DNA of 10,929 nt from NCBI GenBank assembly GCA_004335635.1, contig QAXH01001293.1:1-10929 (forward strand), given 5' to 3'. This document shows, one piece after another, positions 1-9,806 of the stretch. Position numbers and translations under genes: made by a program. The notes beneath the pieces are model-generated. The model did not search any database. It was not told the DNA's origin and saw only the letters and a program-made list of their open reading frames with translations. This stretch comes from Chloromonas sp. AAM2. Taxonomy: Eukaryota; Chlorophyta; Chlorophyceae; Chlamydomonadales; Chlamydomonadaceae. The first letter of the stretch is position 1, and every line of letters begins with the position of its first letter.

Positions 1-63
1 CTGCACCGGAAGGAAACGCGTGCGCTAGCCCTTCTGCACCGGAAGGAAACGCGTGCGCTAGCC
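1..63. repeat. 33-bp tandem repeat, about 1.9 copies, truncated by the window edge
   Basis: Bases 1-30 recur exactly at 34-63, with a ctt spacer at 31-33, giving a 33-bp period. More copies may lie to the left. On the minus strand each unit ends in a pyrimidine-rich stretch followed by CAG, so each copy carries a potential 3' splice site. The repeat lies in the third intron of the HNH-domain gene and its last acceptor falls at positions 2-1. Confidence 0.9.
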
Positions 64-914
64 TGACGGTTGACACTGCCACGCTCACTGCAACGCGCCA
101 TCAGCCGGTGCCCTGCCCGTCTCACCCTGGCCGTTACGTCCAGCTGCACGGCCCGTGGCCACGGCACCACGTTGATGGGCCGGTAGCCGCTGTCCAGCAC
201 CAATGCGCGGTGGTGCTGCATGTGACTGCGCGCGAGACGGCCTGCAAAGGCACAAGAAGTGGCAACACACAATGTACCGCACCGGCTTGTGCATGCAACA
301 CCTTGTCACTGGGCAACTGTGCTTGGATCTGCAGCGGCTGCACCCGCGCTCACCGGGTGCCGCCATGAGCGTTCCCTCCGCCACCAGCACGCCTCCCGCT
401 GACGACGCACCGCTGCCCCCGCTGGACCTGCTGCTGGCGCTGAGGCCCGGGCCCGCGCTGCTGCTCTTGACGGCCGCTGTGCTCACCAACAGCCTACGCA
501 CCTGCCTGCAAGAGGGGCAAACCAGTGATAATATTCAAGCCATCGTAATCCAGCTGCATGCAGCACTACCTATGACAAATGTGGCCGGCTGCAACGCATG
601 TGTGGCGCGTCGCCTGGTCTGTCCCGTTTGGTCCTCCCAGAAGTCCGAGTCCACAGCCAATGGCTCACTCACTTGCTCTGCTGCCGGAAAGCCCGCTCCT
701 GCGAGCGTTGCTTTTGTGTCAGCTGGGCGCTGAAGCGCGTACCATCAGCGCTAACAAGACTGCCCTCCGCATCACCCTGAACCATAGAAGGGATGTGGCA
801 AAACGCTTGTTGCCTGGTGTTCCAAGAGAGTCTGGCAGTAAACAAGCTGAATGGTGCCTGTACCCTTGACGACTTGGCCACGTACATACCCGTCTCCCTC
901 CGGCCTCTGCTCAT
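1..914 (-). CDS. HNH endonuclease domain protein, 5' part, probably plastid-targeted
   Basis: I assembled three minus-strand exons: 914-673, 505-354 and 241-126. The introns are 672-506 (167 bp) and 353-242 (112 bp); a third starts at 125 and leaves the window. Phases agree (2, 1, 0) and give 170 residues. Residues 145-162, LVLDSGYRPINVVPWPRA, match the block (V/A-LVLD-x-x-YxPxNVVxWxRA) that precedes the HNH zinc/nuclease core in plant chloroplast and bacterial HNH endonuclease family proteins. The catalytic HNH itself is outside the window, so nuclease activity cannot be judged. The first ~45 residues are rich in Arg, Ser and Thr with few acidic residues, as in algal organelle transit peptides; this is an inference. 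Residues ~85-130 are Ser/Gly/Ala-rich linker. ATG 914 is the first in frame after a TAA at 941-939. Upstream 5' UTR exons remain possible. The family call is confident; exact substrate and targeting are not. Confidence 0.78.
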
Positions 915-924
915 GATTCTCAAG

Positions 925-969
925 ACATTGAAAAACAATTAGTTTTTCTCAACACATTGAAAAACAATT
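925..969. repeat. 16-bp direct repeat pair beside the TATA-like box
   Basis: The sequence acattgaaaaacaatt occurs exactly at 925-940 and again at 954-969, a 29-bp spacing, directly downstream (in minus-strand sense) of the TATA-like box. It may be a simple local duplication or a paired protein-binding site; the sequence does not decide. Confidence 0.85.
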
Positions 970-970
970 T

Positions 971-976
971 TTTATA
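971..976 (-). promoter_or_regulatory. TATA-like box upstream of the HNH-domain gene
   Basis: The minus strand reads CCATATAAAAAATTG here, a close match to a TATA box, 57-62 bp before ATG 914. Initiation about 30 bp downstream would give a 5' UTR of roughly 30 nt. It sits in a short AT-rich island (925-976) within GC-rich DNA. If the gene has upstream exons instead, this would not be its promoter. Confidence 0.45.
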
Positions 977-2007
977 TGGCCTTCAGAGTAAAACAAGAGT
1001 ACCACAACAGGGTGACCAACCCCATAATTTTCTTGCTTCATCCTTCATGCTCGTGGGATTGAGATTTGTGACTCACCAGCGAGTCCAAGGCCAGCCCAGA
1101 GCTGAGGAAGGCATGTGGTAGTGTCTGGCTCCTCTGAAGAGTTGCAGAAGGCCTACAGGAGTATTGGCTGACATCAGCACAGCCCTGACTCTGGCCCAGT
1201 TGGAAGGAAGGTCGTGGTTCACGAGGCGTGACTTTCAGGTGATGGCAGGTAGAGGTTGCAGGGCGTCCAGAGCTTCGGCGCTGTTGCTTGATGCTCTGGG
1301 CAATCAAACCAGCAAGTTTCAATTCAAAGGGTCAAACGTTCGAGATCGGGAATAAAGAACAATTCAGGAAGAAACCCTACCTAGGGTTGTCATACGGGAA
1401 TTGGCTCCTGAAGCCACACTTCTATTGGCAGTGGCATGTGCGCTGCTTTGGCTAGGTTAAAGAATGACTTTTTTCCACGGATATAATGGGGGGTGAGCTA
1501 CTTACCGGACACCGATGATTCTGCGCGTGGAGACCCATGCTGCTATCACGGAACGCTACGGCACCAATGTCTACAAGACAAGCTCGCTGGCCTGTGACTC
1601 CCAAGCTTGGCGCCCTTAGTGCCACAGCCCTGTATAGCTTGGAGGCGCCAAGTTCAGTGGCTCACCAAAGCGGCAGTATGCCGGGAGTAAGAGCAAGGGC
1701 CCACTCTCTCTCGCAACGCAATCTCTGCAAGCCTCTTTTGAAATCGTCGTTACGAAGTAACACCGAATCTCGGCTTCTCAACCTTGTGTCCCTGTGCCTT
1801 CGAGCCCCTTGATTAGTGTCTGGCAAGACTATATGTTCCAGCTCGTCACGTCGAGACGGTGACGCCCGGCAAGTGAACGGCCTGCACTTTCTTCGCTCAT
1901 TGTTGAGCTTGGCAATTGAGCTTGGCTTGGTAATTTTGACCGTTCAATTGTTATCATTCTTGCATCGTCTTGCTGACTTTCTTCTCAGAGCCTGGCACCC
2001 AAACCTC

Positions 2008-2031
2008 AACCCTAGCCCTAACCCTAGCCCT
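2008..2031. repeat. Short CCCTAR hexamer tract, telomere-like
   Basis: The plus strand reads CCCTAG, CCCTAA, CCCTAG, CCCT in succession from 2010, that is 3.5 hexamers. It resembles TTAGGG-type telomeric DNA with CTAGGG variants. It is not the TTTTAGGG unit known from Chlamydomonas or the TTTAGGG unit of many plants and algae. It is too short to be a telomere, so it is either an interstitial remnant or an ordinary microsatellite. Confidence 0.6.
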
Positions 2032-2055
2032 TGTTCCGTGAATGGAACGCAAACA

Positions 2056-2077
2056 GTACCAGGGGCGTACCAGGGGC
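2056..2077. repeat. 11-bp tandem duplication
   Basis: The unit gtaccaggggc occurs twice head to tail at 2056-2066 and 2067-2077. There is no evident function; it lies just downstream of the CCCTAR tract in non-genic DNA. Confidence 0.8.
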
Positions 2078-2675
2078 TTATCGCAGCTGCCCCACCACCA
2101 CAATTTTTATCACAGCTGTCACGCTTGTGAGATCCTTGGCCACAGAGCAAGCCTTCAGGGTCAGCAAGAAATTCAGAAAATTGAGCTTACACGGGCCGAA
2201 GCACTACGCGCGATCATCAAAGCCAATGTAGAGTGGGTTTGATACCACTCGAAACGATACCTCCAGAAGGACAGTTGTGGCTGGCCATGCTCAAATGAGA
2301 CCATGGGGATGCCCCTGACAATGGTGATACAACTGGTGAAAGCCTTCCCTCATCCCGCCAAACTTTGTTTGCAATAGACATTGTTGACAATGGCCTTCAA
2401 GGACGGCTGGCCTTCTCTGAACTTGCTTGCATGCCTGCACGTCCGCATGGTCTTGCACCGACAAGCAACCTGTTTGGTTTGGTTTGGAGGACAGCCAATA
2501 GTTATGCCTGCACGCACACCTGCAATTGTGTGACGCATGTGAACTGAATGTGAGCGGACTGAGAAAATGTGTGACAAGGAGGAGTGCTACCATGAATGAA
2601 TGAATCAATGAATGCATGACACCACACACTGCTGCAACAGGTTGCACAACAGCTGGCTAACGATAATTGTCATGT

Positions 2676-2744
2676 TGTGTCATCATCCCCTTCACATGTA
2701 TGTATGTTCAACATACCATGTTGGACGGTTTGCATTCCCTCCGT
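2676..2744. repeat. Dispersed repeat, copy A (carries a 21-bp palindromic insertion)
   Basis: This segment matches 10277-10325: both read gtgtcat-n-atccccttcacatg, then gttggacgg, then tttg and ccctccgt. Copy A has an extra ~21 bases (about 2699-2719) holding the near-perfect palindrome gtatgtt-c-aacatac. A weaker match (tcttgt) continues after an ~11-base insertion. Same-orientation copies nearly 7.6 kb apart suggest a family of interspersed repeats, perhaps a transposon terminus. I do not recognise the family. Confidence 0.6.
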
Positions 2745-3472
2745 GTGACCAGCATTCTTGTCAATAAGAAGTTATCATGATAGCCAGGTTGCGTATTGTT
2801 AACAATGTGCTGCTGAGCTGCTGTTGCACAGCTGTTCCACAGCTGTTGCAGATGCCAGTGGCTGTACCTGGGCTTGGGCGATGACAGGAGGTTTTGAAGC
2901 TCCGACGGCGCTGGTGATGCGGATTGCATAACTAAAAAGCAGAATCCCTGGTAGGCTTGAACAGCGTGTGTGAGGATTGCATGGCCGTAGAAAATATTCA
3001 CCTTGCCCATCACCCACGACCAGGAATTTGAACAAGACAGTATCGTGGTGCTGTCAACTGGAGCCGCAGCAATGATTGCACAACGAACAGTATGTCACAT
3101 TCAACAACATCAGCACACGCTTGAAAAGAGGCAATGGCCCAACCAAAACAAACGCAGCATGCCAGTTCTGGGACACCTGGTGTGTCCAGCACTGAAAGCC
3201 CACAGAGATGGGCAGGTTCTGCCATTGCAAAGCACACAACACATGAAGGCCTGTGTCTGACGCAGCAACGCCAAGGAACTGTGCACAACTTGTGTCATGC
3301 AGCCTCCTTGTTCCCCTCAACATGGGCTGTTCAGCTTGTCTGGATACAAGGTTCAGAATGCGCAGGGCTTTGTTGCAATTGGCTACACAGACAAGATCTT
3401 CAGTCAGCCTTGTGCTGGAGAGGCAGTCGCTTGAAGCAATAACCGGCAGCTCTCAGTGGCTGTGCCAGCCAA

Positions 3473-6400
3473 TCACCCCAAGAGCTGGCTAGCCCCAAGC
3501 TGTGTGATGCGTATTTGCAGTTCAGAGCTGGGGCCGCCTTGAAGGCTGGCTGCAGAGCCGGGATGGCCAGTGGGCTGTGTTGGCTGTGTTACGCCTGGAG
3601 CCTGTGACGGTGCAGGCGGTGCCTGGCTGAGGCTCACGAGGCCGCGGCTCTGGAGCACAAGCAGGTCGTAGAAGCACCTGCAAGGAGCCGCAGCCAGGAC
3701 AGTGAGACGACAGAGATACTCAAGTGCCAGATGCGCTGGTGTAAGCGGAAGTCAGGCAGACTGATTCTTATCAATCAGCTGCCAGGATCGAATGATTCGA
3801 AAAGTACTGCTAAGCAGCACACAGCCGCCTCACCGTGATGCGTGCAGCCTGGCGCCAGGTGCCTGAGTCCCGCCCAATTGCTGGCTGGCCACCAGCTCGC
3901 CCATTTGCAGTGGCTTGCATGCAGCCAGGCCAGCAATCACCTCCCCCTGGGTCAGCTGCACATTGCGTTGGGATGATGGCTGTTGGATGGCTTGTGACTG
4001 TGAGGGCATAGCGGCGGGAGAACCATCCTCGCCTGGTTCGCTTGGCAGGGGCCGGGAGGGCAGGGCCCAGGCCTGGCTCAGCACCTGGGACTGGAGCTCT
4101 GCAAAAACATCAAACATCAATGAGTTCAAGGGGAAAAGCACGCAGAACGGTTGAACACACTCGGGCCAACAAGCACAAGGGCAGCAACTTGGGTATGGTG
4201 GCGCAAGCCAGGTACATGCTTCGCTACCATCCCCAGCTTTCACACCTTGCGGCAGGCCCGTGGCTGTCAGGCGTGTGAGCTCACAAAGGGTGCGAGTGGC
4301 CCTGTGTTCCAGCTGTGTGTGACCGGAGCGGCCCGTCTGCCCGCTGCTGGGGCCGCTGCCCGACCTCAGGGCTGCCTGCATGCCCAGCTCGGGCCAGCCA
4401 CTCACACCATCATCTGCGATCAAGGACAGGCAGGGTCATGTGGGGCTAGTTCGCCCTACCAACACCTTGACTAGGCGATGCCGCAAACCTGCTGAGACTT
4501 CTCATAATGCTTCATCAATTGTCGCAGGCCCTACTTGTGACACCCCACATGCCTTCGTACATGGTGCCCAGATGTCACCACCCCGCACATGTTGGTGGAT
4601 CACACACCTGATTGGCCCATGGCTGGCTGTGCCTGGCTGGGACGTAAGGCGCTCGGGCAGGCGGGCGTCTGGCTTCCAAGAGGGTGCCTGCCTTGAGAAG
4701 CCGGGATACGCATGTCGCGTGGGGCGAGTTGACTGCCCAAACCCAGCCCATGGCTGGGGCTGGCTGCATGGGCATGGGCTGCTGACGCTTGCACAGACCC
4801 AGGAAGGGCAGGGCCAGGTGGGGCAGGATCTTGCGCTAGCGCCCAAGGGCACAGAATCTGACTGGCAGGTGATGGGCCATGTGCCGCTGCTTGCGGCAAT
4901 GACGTGCTCGGACGTGGTGGTGCGCTGAGGGCTTGGGAGGCAGGAGGGGCGTGGTTTTCAGAGTCACCGTTGGATGAGGGGTGGGTAAACTGTTCTGGGG
5001 CTGTAGGGGGCTTGAGTGGTGGTGCTGCTTGTGCAGTCATAGTCGTAGTTGGCTGGATTGCCTGCAAAGCATGTCTGCCAGTGGAGGCGAGGAGCATGTC
5101 ACCCACAGACGGGGCAGGGCCAGGCGAGGGCAGCATGGCACCATCTGGCGGCATGCCAGGCCCAGGTACAGGCCAGGCCGCAGGTGATTGTCGGGCTGCC
5201 TCAGTGCCCGCCTGGGGCGCTGGCTGTGGCAGGCTGTGATGTGGGGAGGGCTGGGTGCCCACCCCTGAATGTGCTACAACCCCTGTGCCCGCCGCAACAG
5301 GGTCCCTGTCCCCTGGCGGGAGAGGGGACTGGGCGGGCGCTGTGCGTTGCTGCACTGCTTGTAGGAAGGCGGGGCGCCATGCGGCCTGCAGGGCGGGCTG
5401 GGCCAGGCGCTCCTCCAGTGTGCGCCCGCCCGCCTGCACATGCCCCTGCATCACCCGTGCACGCTTGCTGCGCCTGTAGGCCGCCAGGCCGCGCTCCACT
5501 TGCAGGGCACTGCAGGCAGCATGATATGGAACACAGGGGCTGCAGCGAACACAGGACTGAGAATGAACCAGTTGTAGACCTGCCTCAGGGTGGCCGTGGC
5601 AAGCAGGATGGGGCAACCACACATGCTTCTTGTTCAGATGCGTGATTGATCTTTACCCCATCTTCTGTTCCAGTTGTGGGACGATACAGATGTACACACA
5701 CACGCACACACACACACACACACACACACGATCGCATGACAGTGCTGGTGCGATGATGAGTAGCAGGGCAACTGCGGATGCACAGGGCTGTGGCATGTCA
5801 TTGCTTCAGGTCTTTGCTTCTGACGGATCTGTTGAGAGGGTCTGCACACCCTGATTCCTAGCCCGGCGCTCCACCTTGTGTCTGACAGCAGGGCCCGGCA
5901 GTCCGCTGCCTTGACCAGGGTCGGGTCCGCGCCCTTGCTCCGGCGGCTGCCGGTCTCTGGGGGCAGCAAGCAAGCAAGGGCACAGTCAGACAGGATGCTG
6001 AAATCCCAGGCACTCATTCTCTTTCCCGCACATACATACGCATGCTCAAACATAAGTCCATGGCCCGTATGCATCAATGGCAATAGACAAACATGAGTAT
6101 AAGAAAGGAGTACGGTTCTTGTCCAATCCAAGCATGAGATTCGCCATGCATGAAACAACGCCTGCTGCTGCTGCTCTTGCTGCTCATGCAATCAACTTGC
6201 ATGACAGTCTCTTGGCCCCTCTTACCAGTTAGGTCCATGAGCTGGGGGGCACGAGGGGGCAGCCCCTTGAGCACACCCACGCGCCAGTGAGAGCCGTCCC
6301 CTGTTTGCCCCCTGGCCAGATGCACCGCCTGCTGCCGCCGCCCTGCCCTCGCCTGCACTTTTGCCTGAGCGTCAACCTGGTCCGGCACAGGCCGGGGCCC

Positions 6401-8571
6401 CGGGGCAGGAGAGGCCTGCAACAGCTCCTGCAGCCGGGCGCTGGCGCGCTTCCTTGCCGGGCCACCTGCCGCATGTTGGGCCGCCATGCTCTGCGGTGTG
6501 CCCTGACCTACACGTGCACCTCCTGCGGGACTCACACCCCCTGTCGAGTCCTGCTGATGCACTGGCGGTACCGGCACACCTGCGCTAGCATGCCCGCCCT
6601 CTGGGCTGCCAGCATGCAGCCGGTGCGTTGCGGGCAACTGCATAGCGCTGCCTGCCTCTGCCTGCGAGCCCGGTCCCACCCCCATGAGAGTGGCCAGGTC
6701 TATCTCCATGTCCAGCAGACCGCTGGAGGGCGTGCCCAGGGGCAGGTCCAGGCCGCCGGGCAGCAGCAGGCCCCCGCTCCCGCCTCGGCTGCCCTGATGG
6801 CTGCGGTGGCTGCTGGGCATGCCGAGGTCATCTGCATCCATGTCAGCCATGCGTCGCAAGCTGGGCCCGCCTGCCTTGTTGGCATGTGCTGTGGACGGCG
6901 TGTCCTGCGCTGCCTGGGGGCCCATGATGAGGCGGCGCGTGGCGGAGTCAATGTGCCCCAGGTCGCCCAGGAGCTGCGAGGCGTGGCGCATGCGGTGTGC
7001 GGCGGATGAGGGCGCGTCTCGCAGCACCTCTACCTCTACATTGCCAAGCAGGTCCAAGGGAGCGACGTCATCACCTGCAATCGGCAAGACATCACTCAGA
7101 ACACGTTGCATGACATTCCCCAAGTAGTGCATGCGAAATTAAACCTGGGCCTGCTTGAGCACATAGTTTACTTTCCCATGTCTGTGCAGGATGACCATGC
7201 TTGCACATTACGGCTGAAGCGCGCTAATCAGTATCACTACCTGTGCCAGTGCCAGTGTAGGACATGAAGCGTCTGCTGAGGTGCACGGCCATGATGAATG
7301 GCTCAGGCCAGCTTGCATGCACGTGCTCAGTGACATGGCCAATGGCGTGGCTAGTGATGTGACCAATCTGTCTGCTTGCATTGCACATGCTTTACCTGGA
7401 TGGGCATCAAACACCTCGTCTTCATTCATGAGCAGCACATCCCCATGCATGGGCAGCAGCACCGGGCCAGCAGCACTCGGGTTGCCCCCGGTGCGCAGTC
7501 CGGAGGTGCGGGCTGCAGCTGAGCTGGCCACAGCAGCGAACAGGGACTCGGCCTGGCTGCCCAGGCGCGACAGGGAGGGGGTCTGTGCCCCGCGCCTGGC
7601 CCCCTGGTCCCGCATGAGCTGCACGTCTGTGTCTGAACCGAGGCCCTGCTGTCCGGGCCCCTTGGCTCCTGCCTTGCTGCCAGCCTTCCGCCTCCCGCCC
7701 GGGGTTGCAGCAGACAGTTGCATTTGATTGAGCAGTGAGGCAGAGGGACCAATGGACAGGGCCCTCAGGGGCATGTGCTCCTCCTCCCCTGCCCTGGCGA
7801 GCATGTCATCAAGCTGCCATGTGCCGCCGGTCCCCATGCCCGGCTGCATGTGCAGGAGCTGTGCTTCCATCATGTCCACCATGTCGCCCCAACCGCCATC
7901 CCTGTCCAGGAGCAGGTCAGCACCGGGACCAGCGGGACGCTCTCCGGGGTCGGGCAGTGTGTGCAGACCACCACCGCCCTGCTTGGCTGCCTGATGGAAA
8001 GCTAGCTGCAGACGTACCAGTGCATCTTGACAATCCTGGAAATGGTGCAGTCAACAGGCAGGACCGAGTCAGGAGCCAACGACAGCTGATTTGCTCCTGA
8101 ACATGGCGAGCGTCGGCACATGGTTGCATGTTGACCAGAAAGCATGCCTTGACATTGCCTGCATGCTGATTGCATGCGTTACCCAGGCTGTTGCATGCAT
8201 CAGTTTTGCAGTGCTAGGCCATTACCTGCACACAGCTCAGTCCACATGCACACTGACCTGGTGTAAATAGCCAAGCTGCTTGCTGTACAGGCGAACCAGG
8301 CCCAGCAGCAACTGGCCCGACAGGCGTAGAGCAAGAGGAGTCTCAGGGTGCAAGAGCGCGTCCACAGCAACGACCAGGCTCATGCCGGACACCTGCCAAC
8401 ACCCACACACGCGCCCTGCTCAATGCTGTCTGCTGGCTGCAATCACTTTGACATGCATTACAGGCAAGAAGTCCGCACCTGGTTGCGCTTCAGCTGCTCG
8501 TGCATGTGAGCTGCCATCCAAACCATGCCGAGAGGCCCACGGCGAGCGAGGATTTGCGTGGAGTAGAACAT
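3473..8571 (-). CDS. RAD21: Cohesin alpha-kleisin subunit, RAD21/SCC1 family (9 exons, 1112 residues)
   Basis: In cohesin, the kleisin bridges the SMC1 and SMC3 heads in the nucleus, closing the ring that holds sister chromatids; separase cuts it at anaphase. Exons (minus strand): 8571-8479, 8392-8258, 8035-7396, 7074-6226, 5956-5875, 5509-4608, 4413-4246, 4098-3834, 3677-3473. All introns are GT-AG, 86-365 bp. Phases agree at every junction; total 3339 nt with TGA at 3475-3473. Residues 1-18 (MFYSTQILARRGPLGMVW), 55-71 (LSGQLLLGLVRLYSKQL) and 77-89 (DCQDALVRLQLAF) are the kleisin N-domain that binds the SMC3 neck. Residues 593-602 (RALLSDTSAL, across the exon 5/6 junction) match the conserved R-x-QLSD-x-SDIV region linked to SCC3/STAG binding. 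Residues 1045-1060 (RCFYDLLVLQSRGLVS) are the winged-helix core that binds the SMC1 head. Between them is Pro/Ala/Gly/Ser/Gln-rich sequence with basic clusters (RRSKRAR, 612-618) that could be nuclear signals. It is long for the family (human 631; plant SYN4 about 1030). Meiotic REC8 is the alternative; RGPL and the PLALRLS block favour RAD21. Confidence 0.92.
5694..5729. repeat. (CA)n microsatellite in kleisin intron 5
   Basis: There are 18 dinucleotides of CA with a single CG interruption near the left end. It lies inside the 365-bp intron 5874-5510, where the transcript reads (UG)n. It is the longest intron of the gene, and part of its length is this repeat. Confidence 0.95.
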
Positions 8572-9806
8572 TGTCGCTGATGTAATGCGAATCGGCGGTG
8601 TCTGGTGTTGCTGAAGGTGCAGACGTCGCTATTTGCCCGTCAAACATTTGCGTGTTTGAAATCCATTCCTGACTTTGGTGCCGGGATGGCAGTCTTAGGC
8701 CGCATTGGCCCTTCCTGCATAACAAAACACCCCATGTCGTTGCATACCGACTCAGAGAGTCACGATATCGACAAAATCAGTTTTGTAGCACGTGCCAGAC
8801 TTCGCATGTGCAGCGCCACGCCCAGCCGAACTCCTGAGCTTTGTTGGCCTTCTTCTTCGCATGCGCTCACCTCATTCAGAATGCCATGCAGGCCTAGCCA
8901 ACCTCACTGCTTTGATGGAAGCAAGCACAAAAAAAGAATCCGTTCACCCAGTTGTTCCAAAATGTCCTTGGCTCGCTTTCTACAGCTGTCTATAGTCCCA
9001 ATATGATAAGTCTTTGTGTACCACTGATGTGACATGTACGGGTGTCAATCACAACTCACTGAGCACACACTGAGGCGATTTCTTTCGTGTCCACGCACAA
9101 CAGCATGTCCCAGAAGTAGCACTATACAGTGTACCAAACACACGCCCAAGTCAAAAGCTCCCATCAGTCAGTAAAGTAAGACACACGAACAGGCACCACA
9201 TGAACCCGTCAAATTGTCCCAGAACTGGCAAACTTGGTTTGTTTGTCTGCGGCACAAGCCTAGTATTTGCTGACCTGCGACGGACCCATCGATTGGATTG
9301 CTGGTTCAGTTCCTGTCAATCCGCGATTGTTTATCATGACGTATTATCACTAATAACTTGGAGACGTGACTGAAAACCGTTGCTTCACTGCTCAAGGTAT
9401 TTCAACACTCCAACAGGCTCATTTCCAGCCCACATGCAGAAAAATACGGTCGATGCTTGTGTCTACCTCACTGTGTTCCTCTGTTCGCTGATGCGCACTG
9501 AGTGGACATCGTTCCAAACTTTTACAGTCTCATAGTCCAAAGCAAAACAAGTTGTACATTTCCTGCGCAACGTAGTCACAAGGTGAGGGCTGCTGTCCTC
9601 GCTAGCACGTGCCACGCAAGTGAAGGGCATTCCAACGAGCGCAGGTGGTCCACCCACAATTACTTTTCCCACAACTGCATTAGACATTCAAACCACTTGA
9701 ACTGGCCGTGCATGAGATTCTGGGACAGCAAAGCAGGAGATAGGAACTACAGCGTCAGAAGTTCCAGCCATCACAGTGACAATGTCACCGCCCTAATGCT
9801 CTGCCT
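8572..9806. other. Kleisin upstream region and spacer, no supported gene
   Basis: The kleisin promoter and 5' UTR must lie at the left end of this stretch (transcription runs leftward from above 8571), but I see no clear TATA box or initiator near the ATG. GC is visibly lower than in the kleisin exons. The open frames on either strand, including a 133-codon one on the plus strand (8605-9006), have no recognisable domain and no ATG at their starts. A minus-strand frame at 9687-9463 lies downstream of the polymerase-tail relic on the same strand and could belong to the same degraded element, but I do not recognise it. Confidence 0.55.

Larger units (their letters stand above)
977..3472. other. 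Intergenic stretch without a supported gene
   Basis: No reading frame here shows a recognisable domain, and the composition is less GC-rich than the flanking exons. The right end (towards 3472) is presumably the 3' UTR of the kleisin gene. I found no TGTAA (the volvocalean polyadenylation signal) or AATAAA on the minus strand between 2660 and 3472. Two strong minus-strand donor sites occur: GTGAGT with exon end 1077, and GTAAGT with exon end 1506. They hint at unassigned exons, possibly 5' UTR exons of the HNH gene. Other contents: a 9-bp inverted repeat (1606-1614 with 1644-1652), a telomere-like tract, an 11-bp tandem duplication at 2056-2077, an ATGA/AATG tract at 2592-2616, and one copy of a dispersed repeat at 2676-2744. 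Confidence 0.6.

Noticed and set aside
365..526. Plus-strand frame starting ATG 365 with a hydrophobic Leu-rich stretch
   Set aside because: It is the complement of HNH-gene exon 2, which has a good acceptor (507/506), a consensus donor (354|353) and matching phases on both sides.
1335..1350. tRNA B-box-like sequence (cgttcgagatc)
   Set aside because: The flanking bases cannot form a T-arm stem and no A box or acceptor stem is found at the right distance.
1606..1652. 9-bp inverted repeat (cttggcgcc / ggcgccaag) with a 29-base loop
   Set aside because: The stem is short and does not extend on either side; there is no adjacent gene end or element that it would serve.
1537..1812. Plus-strand 91-codon ORF with an ATG
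   Set aside because: No recognisable domain, no splice context that extends it, and ordinary length for chance in this composition.
2235..2246. gggtttgatacc, a 12-base match to 10308-10319
   Set aside because: A match of this length is expected about once by chance in a window this size, and the flanks do not align.
2592..2616. ATGA/AATG-type short tandem tract
   Set aside because: An imperfect, short microsatellite with no link to a gene; mentioned only as content of the intergenic stretch.
4380..7009. Long open frames on the plus strand (up to 240 codons) and an out-of-frame minus-strand frame across the kleisin gene
   Set aside because: They lie antisense or out of frame to kleisin exons and arise from GC-rich codon bias; none has a recognisable domain, while the kleisin frame is proven by motifs and matched splice phases.
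8605..9006. 133-codon plus-strand frame upstream of the kleisin gene
   Set aside because: It starts without an ATG, has no domain, and overlaps the region that must hold the kleisin 5' UTR and promoter.
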